54,036 nucleotides of DNA, from positions 1-54,036 of the forward strand of contig JADGCS010000014.1 of the NCBI GenBank assembly GCA_015228875.1, read 5' to 3'. Within the stretch, counting starts at the first letter, position 1, and each line of letters starts with the position of its first letter. A program made the position numbers and the translations under genes. The stretch comes from Deltaproteobacteria bacterium (GTDB lineage: Bacteria > UBA10199 > JADGCS01). Positions 9,208 to 18,736 of this stretch are shown in pieces. Below the pieces are notes generated by a model. The model was not told where the DNA came from. It made no database searches and was given only the letters and a program-made list of their open reading frames with translations.

Positions 9208-9318
9208 AGGAATTTAAAAGTTGATGGTGCGCGGGTGCATTCTCCGCATAATGAAGGAACTCAGCCGCGTCCCCCAAGGGGATTTCCTTCGGGGCATCAG
9301 AGTCAAGTTAGCAACTTG
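9208..9318 (+). repeat. 84-bp repeat family, long variant of 111 bp
   Basis: Begins AGGAATTTAAAAG and ends with the palindromic tail CAAGTTAGCAACTTG. It contains an extra 27 bp (around 9268-9295) relative to the 84-bp copies, so the length stays divisible by three and the plus frame stays open (FKVDGARVHSPHNEG ... QVSNL). It fills nearly the whole gap between the NSS transporter stop and the MMPL start. Confidence 0.8.
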
Positions 9319-9327
9319 GTGCATCGC

Positions 9328-11028
9328 TTAACTTTTTGCGGCCTCATGCCTTTTGGATTGCCATGCCTTGTAGATCAACACCAGTGTCAAAAGTACCACG
9401 GCGAGGATGAGCCCTCGCGCCCCCCACAAGTAAGGCTTGTTGCCGGCATCCTCTGGTTTAAGGTCGTGCATCAGCAGTTTGGCACCTGCCTCCTGATAGG
9501 TCCATGTGCCCAGAATCACCAGAAGGTAGAGGGGTGTGATGTATTTGATCACAAACTTAAAGACACCCGGCACCTTGATATCGGCCCCCTTGTGCATCTC
9601 GGCAAACCCCTTGTCGATGCCAAAGATCCACGAAAAGACAACGACCTCGATCACCGCAAACAGGGCGAGCCCCAGCGTGCCTATCCAGAAATCCAGTTCA
9701 TCCAGAAAGCCGTATTTGTAAAACGAGACCACCAGGGCGGTGCAGAGGAGCAGGATGCCAAAAGTCCAGTTGACGGCCTTGAAGCGGCTCCATTTGAATT
9801 CATCGACAAAAAAGGCAACCGCCGGCTGAGTCATGGCCACAGAGGATGTGACGGCTGCAATAAACAGCAGCAGGAACCAGAGGGTTCCAAAGAGCTGGCC
9901 AAACGGGATTTTTTGAAAGATGACTGGCAGCGACACAAAGCCCAGGTCAAACGCCCCCTGCGCTGCGATGTTTTGTGTTTCGATAATGCCAAAAAAGGCA
10001 ACCGCAACGGGGATGGCAATCGTGCCGCCAAGGATGACCTCGGCAAACTCGTTAAGGGAGGATGTGGCCAGACCGTTAAGGGTGACGTCCTCAGTCTCCT
10101 TGACATACGAGGCGTAGGTGTTGATCATGCCCTGTCCGAGGCTTAAGGTAAAAAAGATCTGCCCCGCGGCCACAAGCCAGACACCGGCTTGCGAGAGCCT
10201 GCTAAAATCGGCGTTCCACATAAATCCCAGACCGGCGCTGATGCTCTGGTCGGGGAGTGCGGGATCGGGGGCGCCCAGTGTGAGAACGCGGATGACGAGA
10301 ACAATTGCAAACACAAACAATAAGGGCATGCCGTAGCGCGCGAGCACTTCTATCCCCTTGGAGATCCCCCGGACGAGAAAGAGATAATTAAGGGCGAGGG
10401 TGATACCCACAAAAACAATAACCGGGCCGATTGATGTAAAGAAGTTGTTGGATTCCACCCCCTGAAACCCCAGCAGAAAATGTCTCATGGCCTCGCGGCT
10501 CTCGTGTCCCATGTAGGCACCGGTTGCCGAGAACCAGGCATAGCCGAGGGTCCATGCCTCGATAAATACGTAGTAGGTCCCGATCATAAAGGGCAGAAAG
10601 ATGCCAAAGGCGCCAAGGTATTTGGCGATGGGGTGTTTCCATAACAGCGAGAACATCCCCGGTGTCGTCCCGTGCCCCCTGCTACCGCCATAGCGGCCAA
10701 TGCTCCACTCGACCCACATGAGGGGGATACCCAGCACAAGCAGCGCAATAAAGTAGGGGACGAGAAAGGCCCCGCCACCGTTGGCAGCGGCCTTGACGGG
10801 AAATCGTAAAAAATTGCCAAGACCTACGGCATTACCGGCCATGGCCAAAATGAGCCCGGCACGTGTGGCCCAGTAGTCACGTTTGGCGTGGCCGTGATCG
10901 GCAGCAGCACCCGCGGGTTTCTTTTTTGTGAGGAGTTTGAACAGACAAAAAAAGGCCAGACAAAGAATAAACCCCCAACCCAGTATCAGAGACACCCACC
11001 CCGAGGTATTTAATCCGGTGTTTGGCAT
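9328..11028 (-). CDS. Sodium:neurotransmitter-symporter (NSS) family transporter
   Basis: 566 residues with the TM1 sodium/substrate signature NAVGLGNFLRFP near residue 60, then NGGGAFLVPYF and GIPLMWVEWSIGRYGG, which are hallmarks of the SNF/NSS family (LeuT fold, Na+-coupled uptake of amino acids or related amines). About 12 membrane helices. An extra N-terminal helix of about 25 residues precedes the core. GAAAGG lies 6 bases before the ATG. Substrate not predictable by eye. Same strand as, and upstream of, the MMPL gene. Confidence 0.88.
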   Translation of the reverse strand: MPNTGLNTSGWVSLILGWGFILCLAFFCLFKLLTKKKPAGAAADHGHAKRDYWATRAGLILAMAGNAVGLGNFLRFPVKAAANGGGAFLVPYFIALLVLGIPLMWVEWSIGRYGGSRGHGTTPGMFSLLWKHPIAKYLGAFGIFLPFMIGTYYVFIEAWTLGYAWFSATGAYMGHESREAMRHFLLGFQGVESNNFFTSIGPVIVFVGITLALNYLFLVRGISKGIEVLARYGMPLLFVFAIVLVIRVLTLGAPDPALPDQSISAGLGFMWNADFSRLSQAGVWLVAAGQIFFTLSLGQGMINTYASYVKETEDVTLNGLATSSLNEFAEVILGGTIAIPVAVAFFGIIETQNIAAQGAFDLGFVSLPVIFQKIPFGQLFGTLWFLLLFIAAVTSSVAMTQPAVAFFVDEFKWSRFKAVNWTFGILLLCTALVVSFYKYGFLDELDFWIGTLGLALFAVIEVVVFSWIFGIDKGFAEMHKGADIKVPGVFKFVIKYITPLYLLVILGTWTYQEAGAKLLMHDLKPEDAGNKPYLWGARGLILAVVLLTLVLIYKAWQSKRHEAAKS

Positions 11029-11199
11029 AAGAGACCTTTCGATAATTCTGCACGTGTCAGTTGCAACACATCTGGCGTCTGTATATTTACCTCATAAGAT
11101 GTATTTAGGATAATTGACACCATGGGATATTCAAAAGGGTTCGGGATTGCAAGGTTAATTTGCTTTGCACCGAGGGCTGCCCACGTTGGATTTATAAAT

Positions 11200-11283
11200 A
11201 GGAATTTCAAAGTCGACAGAGCGCGGGTGTATTCCGCGCAAAATGAAGGAAGTCAACCGCGTCAAAGTCAAGTTAGTAACTTG
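11200..11283 (+). repeat. 84-bp repeat family copy
   Basis: Exactly 84 bp from AGGAATTTCAAAG to CAAGTTAGTAACTTG. It has an internal hairpin GCGCGG...CCGCGC near 11220-11239. The plus frame is open (NFKVDRARVYSAQNEG). It occupies the mutS upstream region, about 57 bp before the start codon, and could influence mutS expression. Confidence 0.85.
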
Positions 11284-11340
11284 TTTGTCAGAATTTTCTT
11301 AGGTTGACACAAGTCGCGCGATCTGTTTTTTTGCGTCGCC

Positions 11341-13992
11341 ATGTCGACCCAATCAGTTGTACCCATCAACGAAACCGAAACCCCTGTTGCCGCAGCGGCA
11401 TTGACTCCCATGATGCGGCAGTATTACGACATCAAGTCCCAGTACACAGATGCCATTGTGCTGTACAGGCTTGGCGATTTTTACGAGATGTTTCACGACG
11501 ACGCTGTCCTGGCGAGCAGTCTGCTGGATCTGACCCTGACCACCCGCAACAAGAATTCCGAAAATCAGGTCCCGTTGTGCGGTGTTCCGTACCACTCGGT
11601 TGAAGGCTACATTGCAAAACTGATCAAGTGCGGTAAAAAAGTGGTTGTCTGTGAACAGACAGAGGACCCCAAACAGGCCAAGGGGCTTGTCCGGCGTGAG
11701 GTCACGCGTGTTGTGAGCCCTGGCATTGTTCTGGAGGAACAATCGCTGACCGCCCGGGCCAATAATTTTGTCCTGTGTTTTATCAAGTGCGGGGACAGCA
11801 TGGGGGCAACGGATGAAAAATTTGCCTGCGCCCTGTGTGATGTGTCCACAGGTCTTCTGGAGTATTTTTTTATCGAAGGGATCGCAAAATTAAAGGACGA
11901 GATTGCAAGACTTGGCATCAGGGAGTTTTTTTATCGCGAGTCTGATCGCGATAGTATCGCTGTCAAAGAAATCACGCAGACCCTTTCTTTTCTGTATCAT
12001 CACGCGGCGAGTGATCTTTTTTCTGACGCTGATTTTGCCGCGGACCTTCTTTTCAAATATTACAATGTCGGTTCGCTGTCTGCCCTTGATCTTGTACAAA
12101 AGGACGCGGCATGTGTCCTTGGCTTGATGCTTGGTTTTTTAAACGAGATCAAAATTCTCTCCGAGAATCTTTTGCAGCAGCCTGTCTTGCGTGAAGGCAA
12201 GACGCATCTTTTTATGGATGAACCCGCCATCCGCACCCTCGAACTCTTTAAAACCTTGAGGGATGATCATCATCAGGGGACCCTGCTCTGGCACCTTGAT
12301 CACTGCAGGACGGCCATGGGTTCCAGACGGCTCTGCGAATTTATAAGATCACCGCTGATGGAGGTTAATACAATTGAGTCAAGACTCTCTGCGGTTGAAG
12401 AGATTTTAAACACGCAGTCTTTACAAGACCTGCTTGATGAATTTTTAAAGGGCATTGCCGATCTCGAACGTCTTGCAAACAGGTTTGTGGTGAAGACCGC
12501 AAACGCCCGCGACGCGGTTGTTTTAAAGGAGAGTGTTGGCAGTCTGCCCAGGTTAAAACAGGGACTGCTCTCATGCCAGAGCCCCCTGCTTCAGGAGTTG
12601 GGAGGTCACATACACGACCTGGGTGCGCTGGCCACCCTCATTGACAAGACCATCCTCGAGGAGCCTGCCCCTGGCCTTAAGGACGGCGGCATCATTGCCT
12701 TTGGTGTCAGCGCAGAGCTTGACGAACTCAGGGAGATAGAAAAAAGCGGCAAGGGGACGATCGCCCGCATGGAATCCACGGAGAGGGAAAAGACGGGCAT
12801 CTCCTCGCTTAAAATCAGGTACAATAATATTTTTGGTTATTACATCGAGATCACCAACACGCACAAGGACAAGGTTCCTGACAGGTACTTCCGAAAGCAG
12901 ACGCTCACAAACTCCGAGCGCTACATCACAGAAGAACTCAAACAGTATGAATCAAAGGTCTTGGGGGCTCACGAGAGGATCAAGGCGCTCGAATACGATC
13001 TTTTCTGCGCCTTAAGGGACAAAGTTCACGAACAATGCCCCCGCATCAAAGAGACGGCGGGTGCTGTTGCTGTGGTTGATGTCCTGCACTGCTTTGCGAC
13101 AGTGGCCCGGCGATTTAGATATATCAGGCCAAAGGTGACTGAGGAGAGTGTGCTTGATCTTAAGGGGGCGCGTCATCCCATACTGGAGAGGCTTAATCCC
13201 TCGGAGAGCTTTGTGCCCAATGATCTTGGTCTTGACAGTCGGGACAACTCCCTGATGATCATCACGGGACCCAACATGGCCGGAAAATCAACAGTGATGC
13301 GCATGACAGCGTTGATCTCCATCATGGCCCAGATGGGTTCCTTTGTCCCGTGTGATGAGGCGCTTGTCGGCATTGCCGATCGCATTTTCACGCGTGTGGG
13401 GGCGCACGATCATCTGCAGAAGGGGCTTTCCACTTTTATGGTCGAGATGGTGGAGACCGCAAAAATACTGCGAGAGGCAACACCACGCAGCCTGATCATT
13501 CTCGACGAAATAGGCCGCGGCACATCCACCTTTGACGGGCTGAGCATTGCGTGGGCTGTTGCAGAGGACATTCATGACCGGTTGCATGCGCGCACATTGT
13601 TTGCAACGCATTATCACGAACTCTGCGACCTTGCCGAGCAAAGGCGCGGGATCAACAATTTTCAGATGGCGGTCAGGGAGTGGGGTGGCCGGATCATCTT
13701 TCTGCGCAAGTTCAAGCCCGGCGGTTCAAACCGCAGTTACGGCGTGGCAGTGGCCAGCATGGCGGGGCTTCCTGTCAACACCGTAAACAGGGCTAAAGAG
13801 ATTCTCAAACTTCTTGAACTCAAGGACGTTTCGTTTAAGTCCGAACTGGATAAAAATGAGGGCGGGCAGATGTCGCTCTTTGATCAGGCAGAATCGCAGA
13901 TTATAAAAAGACTGCAAGGGGCCGATATCAATCAACTGACTCCCCTTGAAGCACTGCAGTTTCTCGCAGACTTAAAGGACATGGTGAAATAA
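11341..13992 (+). CDS. mutS: DNA mismatch repair protein MutS
   Basis: 883 residues. The mismatch-reading wedge is GDFYEMFHDDA with Phe47 and Glu49 in the FxE motif. The C-terminal ABC-type ATPase has Walker A TGPNMAGKST (about residue 642), Walker B with LIILDEIGRGTSTFDG and the conserved His in ATHYHEL. The segment SYGVAVASMAGLP is the usual MutS C-terminal helix entry. MutS scans DNA for mismatches and recruits MutL; mutL is not in the window. Followed after 2 bp by glnD, an unusual neighbour that suggests co-transcription. Confidence 0.97.
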   Translation: MSTQSVVPINETETPVAAAALTPMMRQYYDIKSQYTDAIVLYRLGDFYEMFHDDAVLASSLLDLTLTTRNKNSENQVPLCGVPYHSVEGYIAKLIKCGKKVVVCEQTEDPKQAKGLVRREVTRVVSPGIVLEEQSLTARANNFVLCFIKCGDSMGATDEKFACALCDVSTGLLEYFFIEGIAKLKDEIARLGIREFFYRESDRDSIAVKEITQTLSFLYHHAASDLFSDADFAADLLFKYYNVGSLSALDLVQKDAACVLGLMLGFLNEIKILSENLLQQPVLREGKTHLFMDEPAIRTLELFKTLRDDHHQGTLLWHLDHCRTAMGSRRLCEFIRSPLMEVNTIESRLSAVEEILNTQSLQDLLDEFLKGIADLERLANRFVVKTANARDAVVLKESVGSLPRLKQGLLSCQSPLLQELGGHIHDLGALATLIDKTILEEPAPGLKDGGIIAFGVSAELDELREIEKSGKGTIARMESTEREKTGISSLKIRYNNIFGYYIEITNTHKDKVPDRYFRKQTLTNSERYITEELKQYESKVLGAHERIKALEYDLFCALRDKVHEQCPRIKETAGAVAVVDVLHCFATVARRFRYIRPKVTEESVLDLKGARHPILERLNPSESFVPNDLGLDSRDNSLMIITGPNMAGKSTVMRMTALISIMAQMGSFVPCDEALVGIADRIFTRVGAHDHLQKGLSTFMVEMVETAKILREATPRSLIILDEIGRGTSTFDGLSIAWAVAEDIHDRLHARTLFATHYHELCDLAEQRRGINNFQMAVREWGGRIIFLRKFKPGGSNRSYGVAVASMAGLPVNTVNRAKEILKLLELKDVSFKSELDKNEGGQMSLFDQAESQIIKRLQGADINQLTPLEALQFLADLKDMVK

Positions 13993-13994
13993 CA

Positions 13995-16730
13995 TTGCCC
14001 TGGCATATCAAACAAATTCCCCATTTCAATCCTGTTCCCATAGCAAAAGAAAATTATGAACAGTCTGTTCCCTGCCTTGATCTCAAACACAAAACAGGGG
14101 ACGGGCTTCTTACAGAGGCAAGGGAGTACCTTGTCCTGTGCAACCAAAACATCGAGACACTGATTGGCGAGCACCGGGAACCCCTGGATGTTCACAGAAT
14201 CCGATCGGTGATGATCGACCGCCTGGTCACCGCGCTCTTTGGCAGGTACCAGGCAGACTTGCCGCAGGGTGAACAGGCAGGAGAAGATGTCTGCGCCCTC
14301 GTGGCCACCGGTGGGTATGGACGCGAGGAGATGTCGCTGCTTTCCGATATCGATCTCCTTCTTGTTTACAACAACAAACCGGATGATTCTCTCTCGTCTC
14401 TGATGAAGAAGATTCTTTATGTCCTGTGGGATCTTAAATTCGACATAGGTCACGCGATCAGGACATTAAAAGATTGTGAAATGATGATGCTTAAGGAACA
14501 CACCGTGATGACATCACTGCTTGATCTCAGGCTTATTGCAGGCAGCAGGCGTGTTTTTAACGAACTTGTAGAGATCAGGGACAGGTTGCTCTCGGACCAT
14601 GTTTTTATACGGAGGCTGATTCAATCCAAGATCAATGAAAGGGAGTTCCGCCTCGACAAATACGGCGGCAGCGTTTATCTTTTGGAGCCCCACATCAAGG
14701 AAGGAGAGGGGGGGTTAAGGGATCTGCAGATGATCCGCTGGCTTGCCCGTATTATCGACATCAGGGGCGGGTTTTACGGGCTTGAGACGGCGGGGTATAT
14801 CAACGATGTGACGGCCATGTCGCTGACGCTCGCGCTTTCATACCTGCTTAACTTAAGAAACCGGCTCCATTTGCTCACACGCGCCAAAAACGACCAGCTT
14901 TCGTTTAATGCACAGATCAGCATTGCCCGTGATGATGGTTTTACAGACGACAACATTTCTCTTGGTGTCGAAAAATTCATGCAGAACTATTACGCGATAG
15001 CGACTCAAAACAACATCAACGTCAAAAATCTCGTTCAGAAAATCCTGTCCGGGCAGAAATCTTTTTCAGGCTGCGGCTTTGCGGCTGTCAGTCCAAGAAT
15101 GCTCGACGAGGATTTTAAGGTCCTCGATGGAAAGATTGCGGTGATTGATGACGAGGTGTTTCATAAAAAACCGCATGCCCTCCTTGCCATATTTGAGCAT
15201 GTTCAAAAAACGGGACAGGATCTGCATTTTCACGCCTGTGAACTTGTGGCGCAGAATATCTTTCGTGTGGATGACAGCTTTAGAAGAGACCCTGTGATCT
15301 GCGACCGGTTCAAGAAAATGCTGGCGAGTTACGAAAACCTTGGGAAGACCATGTTTGCGATGCACGAGGTGCATTTTTTTGATGCACTGATCCCCGCTTT
15401 TCAAAAAATCAGGAACCGTGTGCACTACGATGCCTATCATGTCTATACCGTGGACACACATTCAATCTTTGCGCTCAACGAGATCTCAAGGCTGTATTCC
15501 GATCCCCTGTATGAGCAGAAGTTCCCCTCGTTTAAAAAGGCACTGCTCGATATCAAGCAGCCGGACCTGTTAAGCCTTGGTCTTCTTTTGCACGACATCG
15601 GCAAGGGCGAGGGCAGGGATCATTCGATCATAGGCGCAAAGATTGCCCGTGAGATCGTGAAGGGGTTGGGCTATGCAGAGGACGCCTGCGAACTTGTGGA
15701 GTTTCAGGTCTTGTCACACCTCACGATGCCCCATCTGTCGCAACGACGTGACCTTGAAGACTATCACATGGTCAAGGAATTCGCCAAGGCCGTGAAGTCC
15801 ATGAGACGCCTTAATCTGCTCTATGTGCTGACCTGGGCCGATATCAGGGCGGTCAGTCCCGAGGCATGGACAGAGTGGAAGGGCAATCTTCTCGAAAAAC
15901 TCTATCAGAGGACGCGGGATGTTATTGTAAGGCAGGAAAAATACGAGGATGTGGTACAACGGAGACTCATCGATATCAAAAAAGCCGTCATGGAGAGATC
16001 GACAGACAGCGCCGAGGCGGACCAACTTTACGATTTTTTAAAATCCATTGCCCCCCGCTATGTCCTTGCCCATTCATTTGAAGAGATTAACCAGCATTTT
16101 AAAATGCTCATGAACCATAATGACGACAATCTTTTTTTTCTGCACAAAGAGATTGCCCGCGATGTGATCAGTGAGGTGGTTATCTACACCTGGCTCAACC
16201 CCCGTGTTTTTCCCCTGGTCACGGGGGTGATGCTTTCGCTGGATATTAATATTCTCTCCATGGAAAACTTTACCTTTACCGATGGCCATGTGTTTATCAA
16301 GATGAAGGTTCAAAGCCGTGACAAACACAGCCTGATTAAAGCCGGTCTGGTCGAGACCCTCAAAAAGAACCTCAATGATGTTTTTATGGGCAGAACAACC
16401 GTGAGCACGCTGCTTGCAAACAGAAGGAGCTCCCTGTTTTTACGAAAAAAGGTTGTGGGCAAAATACAGACCAGGGTCAATACAGACAACGACGTCTCAG
16501 GATATTATACCGTGATTGATGTTTTTACCTACGACCGGATAGGTTTGTTGTACGACATGGTCACCTGTCTTGTGGAGCAGGGGTGTTATCTCGATGTCTC
16601 CAAAATATCCACGAATGGGGATCAGGTGATTGATTCTTTTTACGTCAAGGATATTTTTGGACAGAAGATCAAATCCAAAGAGAAGCTTGACGATATTAAA
16701 AAGGCACTGCTCTCCGTGCTTGATGCGTGA
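13995..16730 (+). CDS. glnD: Bifunctional [protein-PII] uridylyltransferase / uridylyl-removing enzyme GlnD
   Basis: 911 residues. Nucleotidyltransferase motif GGYGREEMSLLSDIDLLLVY near residue 105, HD-domain motif LLHDIGKGEGRDHS near residue 530, and two ACT domains at the C-terminus (about 720-800 and 830-911; DVFTYDRIGLLYDMV). GlnD senses glutamine and uridylylates or deuridylylates PII. No glnB is seen nearby. The start is TTG at 13995, 2 bp after the mutS stop, with GGTGA upstream inside mutS; a start further downstream cannot be excluded. Full family length. Confidence 0.95.
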   Translation: MPWHIKQIPHFNPVPIAKENYEQSVPCLDLKHKTGDGLLTEAREYLVLCNQNIETLIGEHREPLDVHRIRSVMIDRLVTALFGRYQADLPQGEQAGEDVCALVATGGYGREEMSLLSDIDLLLVYNNKPDDSLSSLMKKILYVLWDLKFDIGHAIRTLKDCEMMMLKEHTVMTSLLDLRLIAGSRRVFNELVEIRDRLLSDHVFIRRLIQSKINEREFRLDKYGGSVYLLEPHIKEGEGGLRDLQMIRWLARIIDIRGGFYGLETAGYINDVTAMSLTLALSYLLNLRNRLHLLTRAKNDQLSFNAQISIARDDGFTDDNISLGVEKFMQNYYAIATQNNINVKNLVQKILSGQKSFSGCGFAAVSPRMLDEDFKVLDGKIAVIDDEVFHKKPHALLAIFEHVQKTGQDLHFHACELVAQNIFRVDDSFRRDPVICDRFKKMLASYENLGKTMFAMHEVHFFDALIPAFQKIRNRVHYDAYHVYTVDTHSIFALNEISRLYSDPLYEQKFPSFKKALLDIKQPDLLSLGLLLHDIGKGEGRDHSIIGAKIAREIVKGLGYAEDACELVEFQVLSHLTMPHLSQRRDLEDYHMVKEFAKAVKSMRRLNLLYVLTWADIRAVSPEAWTEWKGNLLEKLYQRTRDVIVRQEKYEDVVQRRLIDIKKAVMERSTDSAEADQLYDFLKSIAPRYVLAHSFEEINQHFKMLMNHNDDNLFFLHKEIARDVISEVVIYTWLNPRVFPLVTGVMLSLDINILSMENFTFTDGHVFIKMKVQSRDKHSLIKAGLVETLKKNLNDVFMGRTTVSTLLANRRSSLFLRKKVVGKIQTRVNTDNDVSGYYTVIDVFTYDRIGLLYDMVTCLVEQGCYLDVSKISTNGDQVIDSFYVKDIFGQKIKSKEKLDDIKKALLSVLDA

Positions 16731-16755
16731 CGGCACGTGGGGTTAAAGGCGATGT

Positions 16756-16992
16756 ATGTCATTACTTGTCATTGCACTCATTGTTTTTGCACTCACAGGC
16801 ATCTGGCTCTACCGGGACAGACGCTATTTACGAAAAGACATCAGGGCAGTTGCAGGAGACCAAACAAAAAAACTGCTCAATATTCCAACGCGGGATGACA
16901 AATTTCCCGTTGATTTTAAAAAACACAGAAGCGGCAGAACCGCCTCCAAAAAAATACTCGAAAAAATGAACGAGCGGGGTGACGTGCGTTGA
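16756..16992 (+). CDS. Small single-pass membrane protein
   Basis: 78 residues: an N-terminal membrane helix (LLVIALIVFALTGIWLY) followed by a basic, hydrophilic tail. AAAGG lies 6-7 bases before the ATG, and it starts 25 bp after glnD on the same strand. No family recognised; possibly an inner-membrane anchor peptide. Confidence 0.5.
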   Translation: MSLLVIALIVFALTGIWLYRDRRYLRKDIRAVAGDQTKKLLNIPTRDDKFPVDFKKHRSGRTASKKILEKMNERGDVR

Positions 16993-17066
16993 TGGTCAGG
17001 AACAAAATAACAAAACAGTTAATATACATGATGCCATAACTTTTTGTTGATATTTCTTTCATGCAA

Positions 17067-17102
17067 CGGGGGCCCGCGCCTCGTGCCTCGGCTTAGCCCC
17101 CG
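17067..17102 (+). other. GC-rich hairpin between convergent genes
   Basis: CGGGGGC at 17067 pairs with GCCCCCG at 17096, with a GC-rich loop and no T run. It sits in the 300-bp gap between the plus-strand glnD unit and the minus-strand DUF4325 gene and may mark transcript ends. A weaker inverted pair AGATTTCA/TGAAATCT lies near 17224-17253. I see no gene in this gap. Confidence 0.35.
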
Positions 17103-17297
17103 CTATTGACTACACAGCCCTTCGGGCCATCATATGTACACAAAAATCATCGTTTGAAAACTGTTGAACAACAGACACAATAGTCATCAGGCTGAAAACG
17201 ATTATGGTTGCCTGTTTGATCAGATTTCAGTGAAATTTTGCAGTGAAATCTAGGGAAAAGACTTACGTCTCTACTCGTGCCGGAAGGGCGTGGGGGA

Positions 17298-17588
17298 TTA
17301 CAACATGCCCCTATTCCTGCACATCTCGCTCAGGACCTTCTGGTCGCGCTTGTCGAGGTTCTCGATGAGGACATCGGACAGATACTTCTCTTTTGTCCAG
17401 CCATGGAGGGCGAGTTTTGCAAAACCCTCGTCAAAGAACGAAGTACTCGCGATGATGACGCCCGAAAAATCAACTTTGACCTTTTCGTTTTCGACTGCGG
17501 CTTTAAGGATCATATTCCTCAATCTTTCGCCGGCAACCCTTGTGATATGATCAGCTCCGAACTCATTTTTAATTATGATCGTTCTCAT
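17298..17588 (-). CDS. STAS-like (DUF4325) protein
   Basis: From ATG 17588 the protein is about 96 residues: MRTIIIKNEFGADHITRVAGERLRN..., then VKVDFSGVIIASTSFFDEGFAKL, the beta-helix pattern of DUF4325 STAS-like proteins (the DFSGVxxxSxSFxDExF motif corresponds to the anti-anti-sigma phosphorylation loop). GGAGG stands 7 bases upstream. The ATG overlaps the TGA of the upstream HATPase gene by 4 bp (ATGA), so the two are translationally coupled and probably act together as in HATPase/STAS switch pairs (inference). Confidence 0.75.
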   Translation of the reverse strand: MRTIIIKNEFGADHITRVAGERLRNMILKAAVENEKVKVDFSGVIIASTSFFDEGFAKLALHGWTKEKYLSDVLIENLDKRDQKVLSEMCRNRGML

Positions 17589-18418
17589 TTTTTTCCTCCG
17601 TGGAGAGCGAATCTTGCGAAGCACCATGTCCCTATAAGCGGATATTTCAACATGCCCTTCTGCGATCTCCGCGTCTTGAAATATCGCCTTATCTGCGCCC
17701 GCCGGCTTAGGATCGTCAGCTTGCCTTCATTCTCTTTTAGCAGGTCGAAAAAATAATGGAGGCCCAGCCCGCCGGTCCTCTGTCTCCTTGTGCTCGTTCC
17801 GTCCTCCATCGCCAGTTCGAGATATCCAATGTCATTTTGGCATTCATATTTTTGTTCGAGCTTTGCCGGTATCGAAACGCCCATGTCCAACAGGCCTGCA
17901 TGAAATTCGTTGTTCCACAGTCCGGCATAGGCATAATATCTTTCAGATGAGGAGTGGTCAGCGCTGTTTTGCATGAGCTCGTTCATTATGAGAAGGCTTG
18001 AATAGAGCAGGTCGCCGGGAATTTTACTCGAGAAAATTTCGTTGAGCCGTTCTGCGAGCAGACCGTCAATAGCTCCCGCGGAACCACGAATGAGCATCGT
18101 CCTGTCTTCGAAGTTGTTTGCTTTCGGTTCTGGCAGTGACTTGAAGGAGGCGATGTTCATCATATTGGCAACGACAGGTAGAACCGAAATTTTTTGTGGC
18201 ACGTTCTTGCTGACCACATGAATTCTTTGCTCAACCATCGCGTCAAAGAGACATGAGAGCAGGGCGTGGCCGGCGGGAGAAATGGCAGACGTCTTGGACC
18301 ATTCGAGTTCGATCTCCAGTTTTCCTGTCCCTGCGGTCTTGGCGGCATGAATCACCTTCAGGAGATAATCTATCCGCCCGTCGTCAATTGTCCGCGGTAA
18401 TGTATATCTATGCTTCAT
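17585..18418 (-). CDS. HATPase_c-type ATP-binding protein paired with DUF4325
   Basis: 277 residues. GHKL ATPase motifs: N box IMNELMQNSADHS, G1 box LLDMGVSIPAK and G2 box TGGLGLHYFFDLL. The N-terminal 110 residues look like a degenerate STAS-like fold (SKTSAISPAGHALLSCLFDAM). There is no dimerisation/His-phosphorylation domain and no receiver, so it is not a classical sensor kinase. With the coupled DUF4325 gene it resembles an anti-sigma/anti-anti-sigma-like or accessory signalling pair; function unknown. Confidence 0.7.
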   Translation of the reverse strand: MKHRYTLPRTIDDGRIDYLLKVIHAAKTAGTGKLEIELEWSKTSAISPAGHALLSCLFDAMVEQRIHVVSKNVPQKISVLPVVANMMNIASFKSLPEPKANNFEDRTMLIRGSAGAIDGLLAERLNEIFSSKIPGDLLYSSLLIMNELMQNSADHSSSERYYAYAGLWNNEFHAGLLDMGVSIPAKLEQKYECQNDIGYLELAMEDGTSTRRQRTGGLGLHYFFDLLKENEGKLTILSRRAQIRRYFKTRRSQKGMLKYPLIGTWCFARFALHGGKK

Positions 18419-18653
18419 GTCCTCTCCGTAGATGCTTTTGCTACTCTAAATATAGTCGCAAAATGGCATTATTGCAAGCGTTTTGACCACATTTATTGAG
18501 TATTCTTGTTTAACTTATTGTTTTTACGAATATAATATGCGATCAAATGTAAGATCGCAAATGATGGAAAAAGTTAGATGGAGGAAAAGTGTGGGCAGGG
18601 AATAATTGAGCACTATCAGAGTGTTACGCCAATCGAATATCTTTGGCGTTTTT

Positions 18654-18691
18654 GCTCCGTCTGAGGGTTTTTCCTCCGTCTGACGGTTTTT
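18654..18691 (+). repeat. 19-bp tandem duplication ending in T runs
   Basis: GCTCCGTCTGAGGGTTTTT is followed at once by CCTCCGTCTGACGGTTTTT. It lies in the 310-bp gap between the HATPase and nucleotidyltransferase genes. The second copy contains CCGTC/GACGG followed by T5, loosely terminator-like on the plus strand. No gene is seen in this gap. Confidence 0.45.
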
Positions 18692-18736
18692 CAATAACTA
18701 ATTGGAAGAAACTATTGGGGTAGAAAGATCACAGGT

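Noticed and set aside
9160..10146. Long plus-strand ORF of 328 codons opposite the NSS transporter
   Set aside because: It is antisense to a clear transporter gene, its protein is rich in Lys/Asp/His/Gln with no fold-like pattern, and its first part is just the 84-bp repeat frame.
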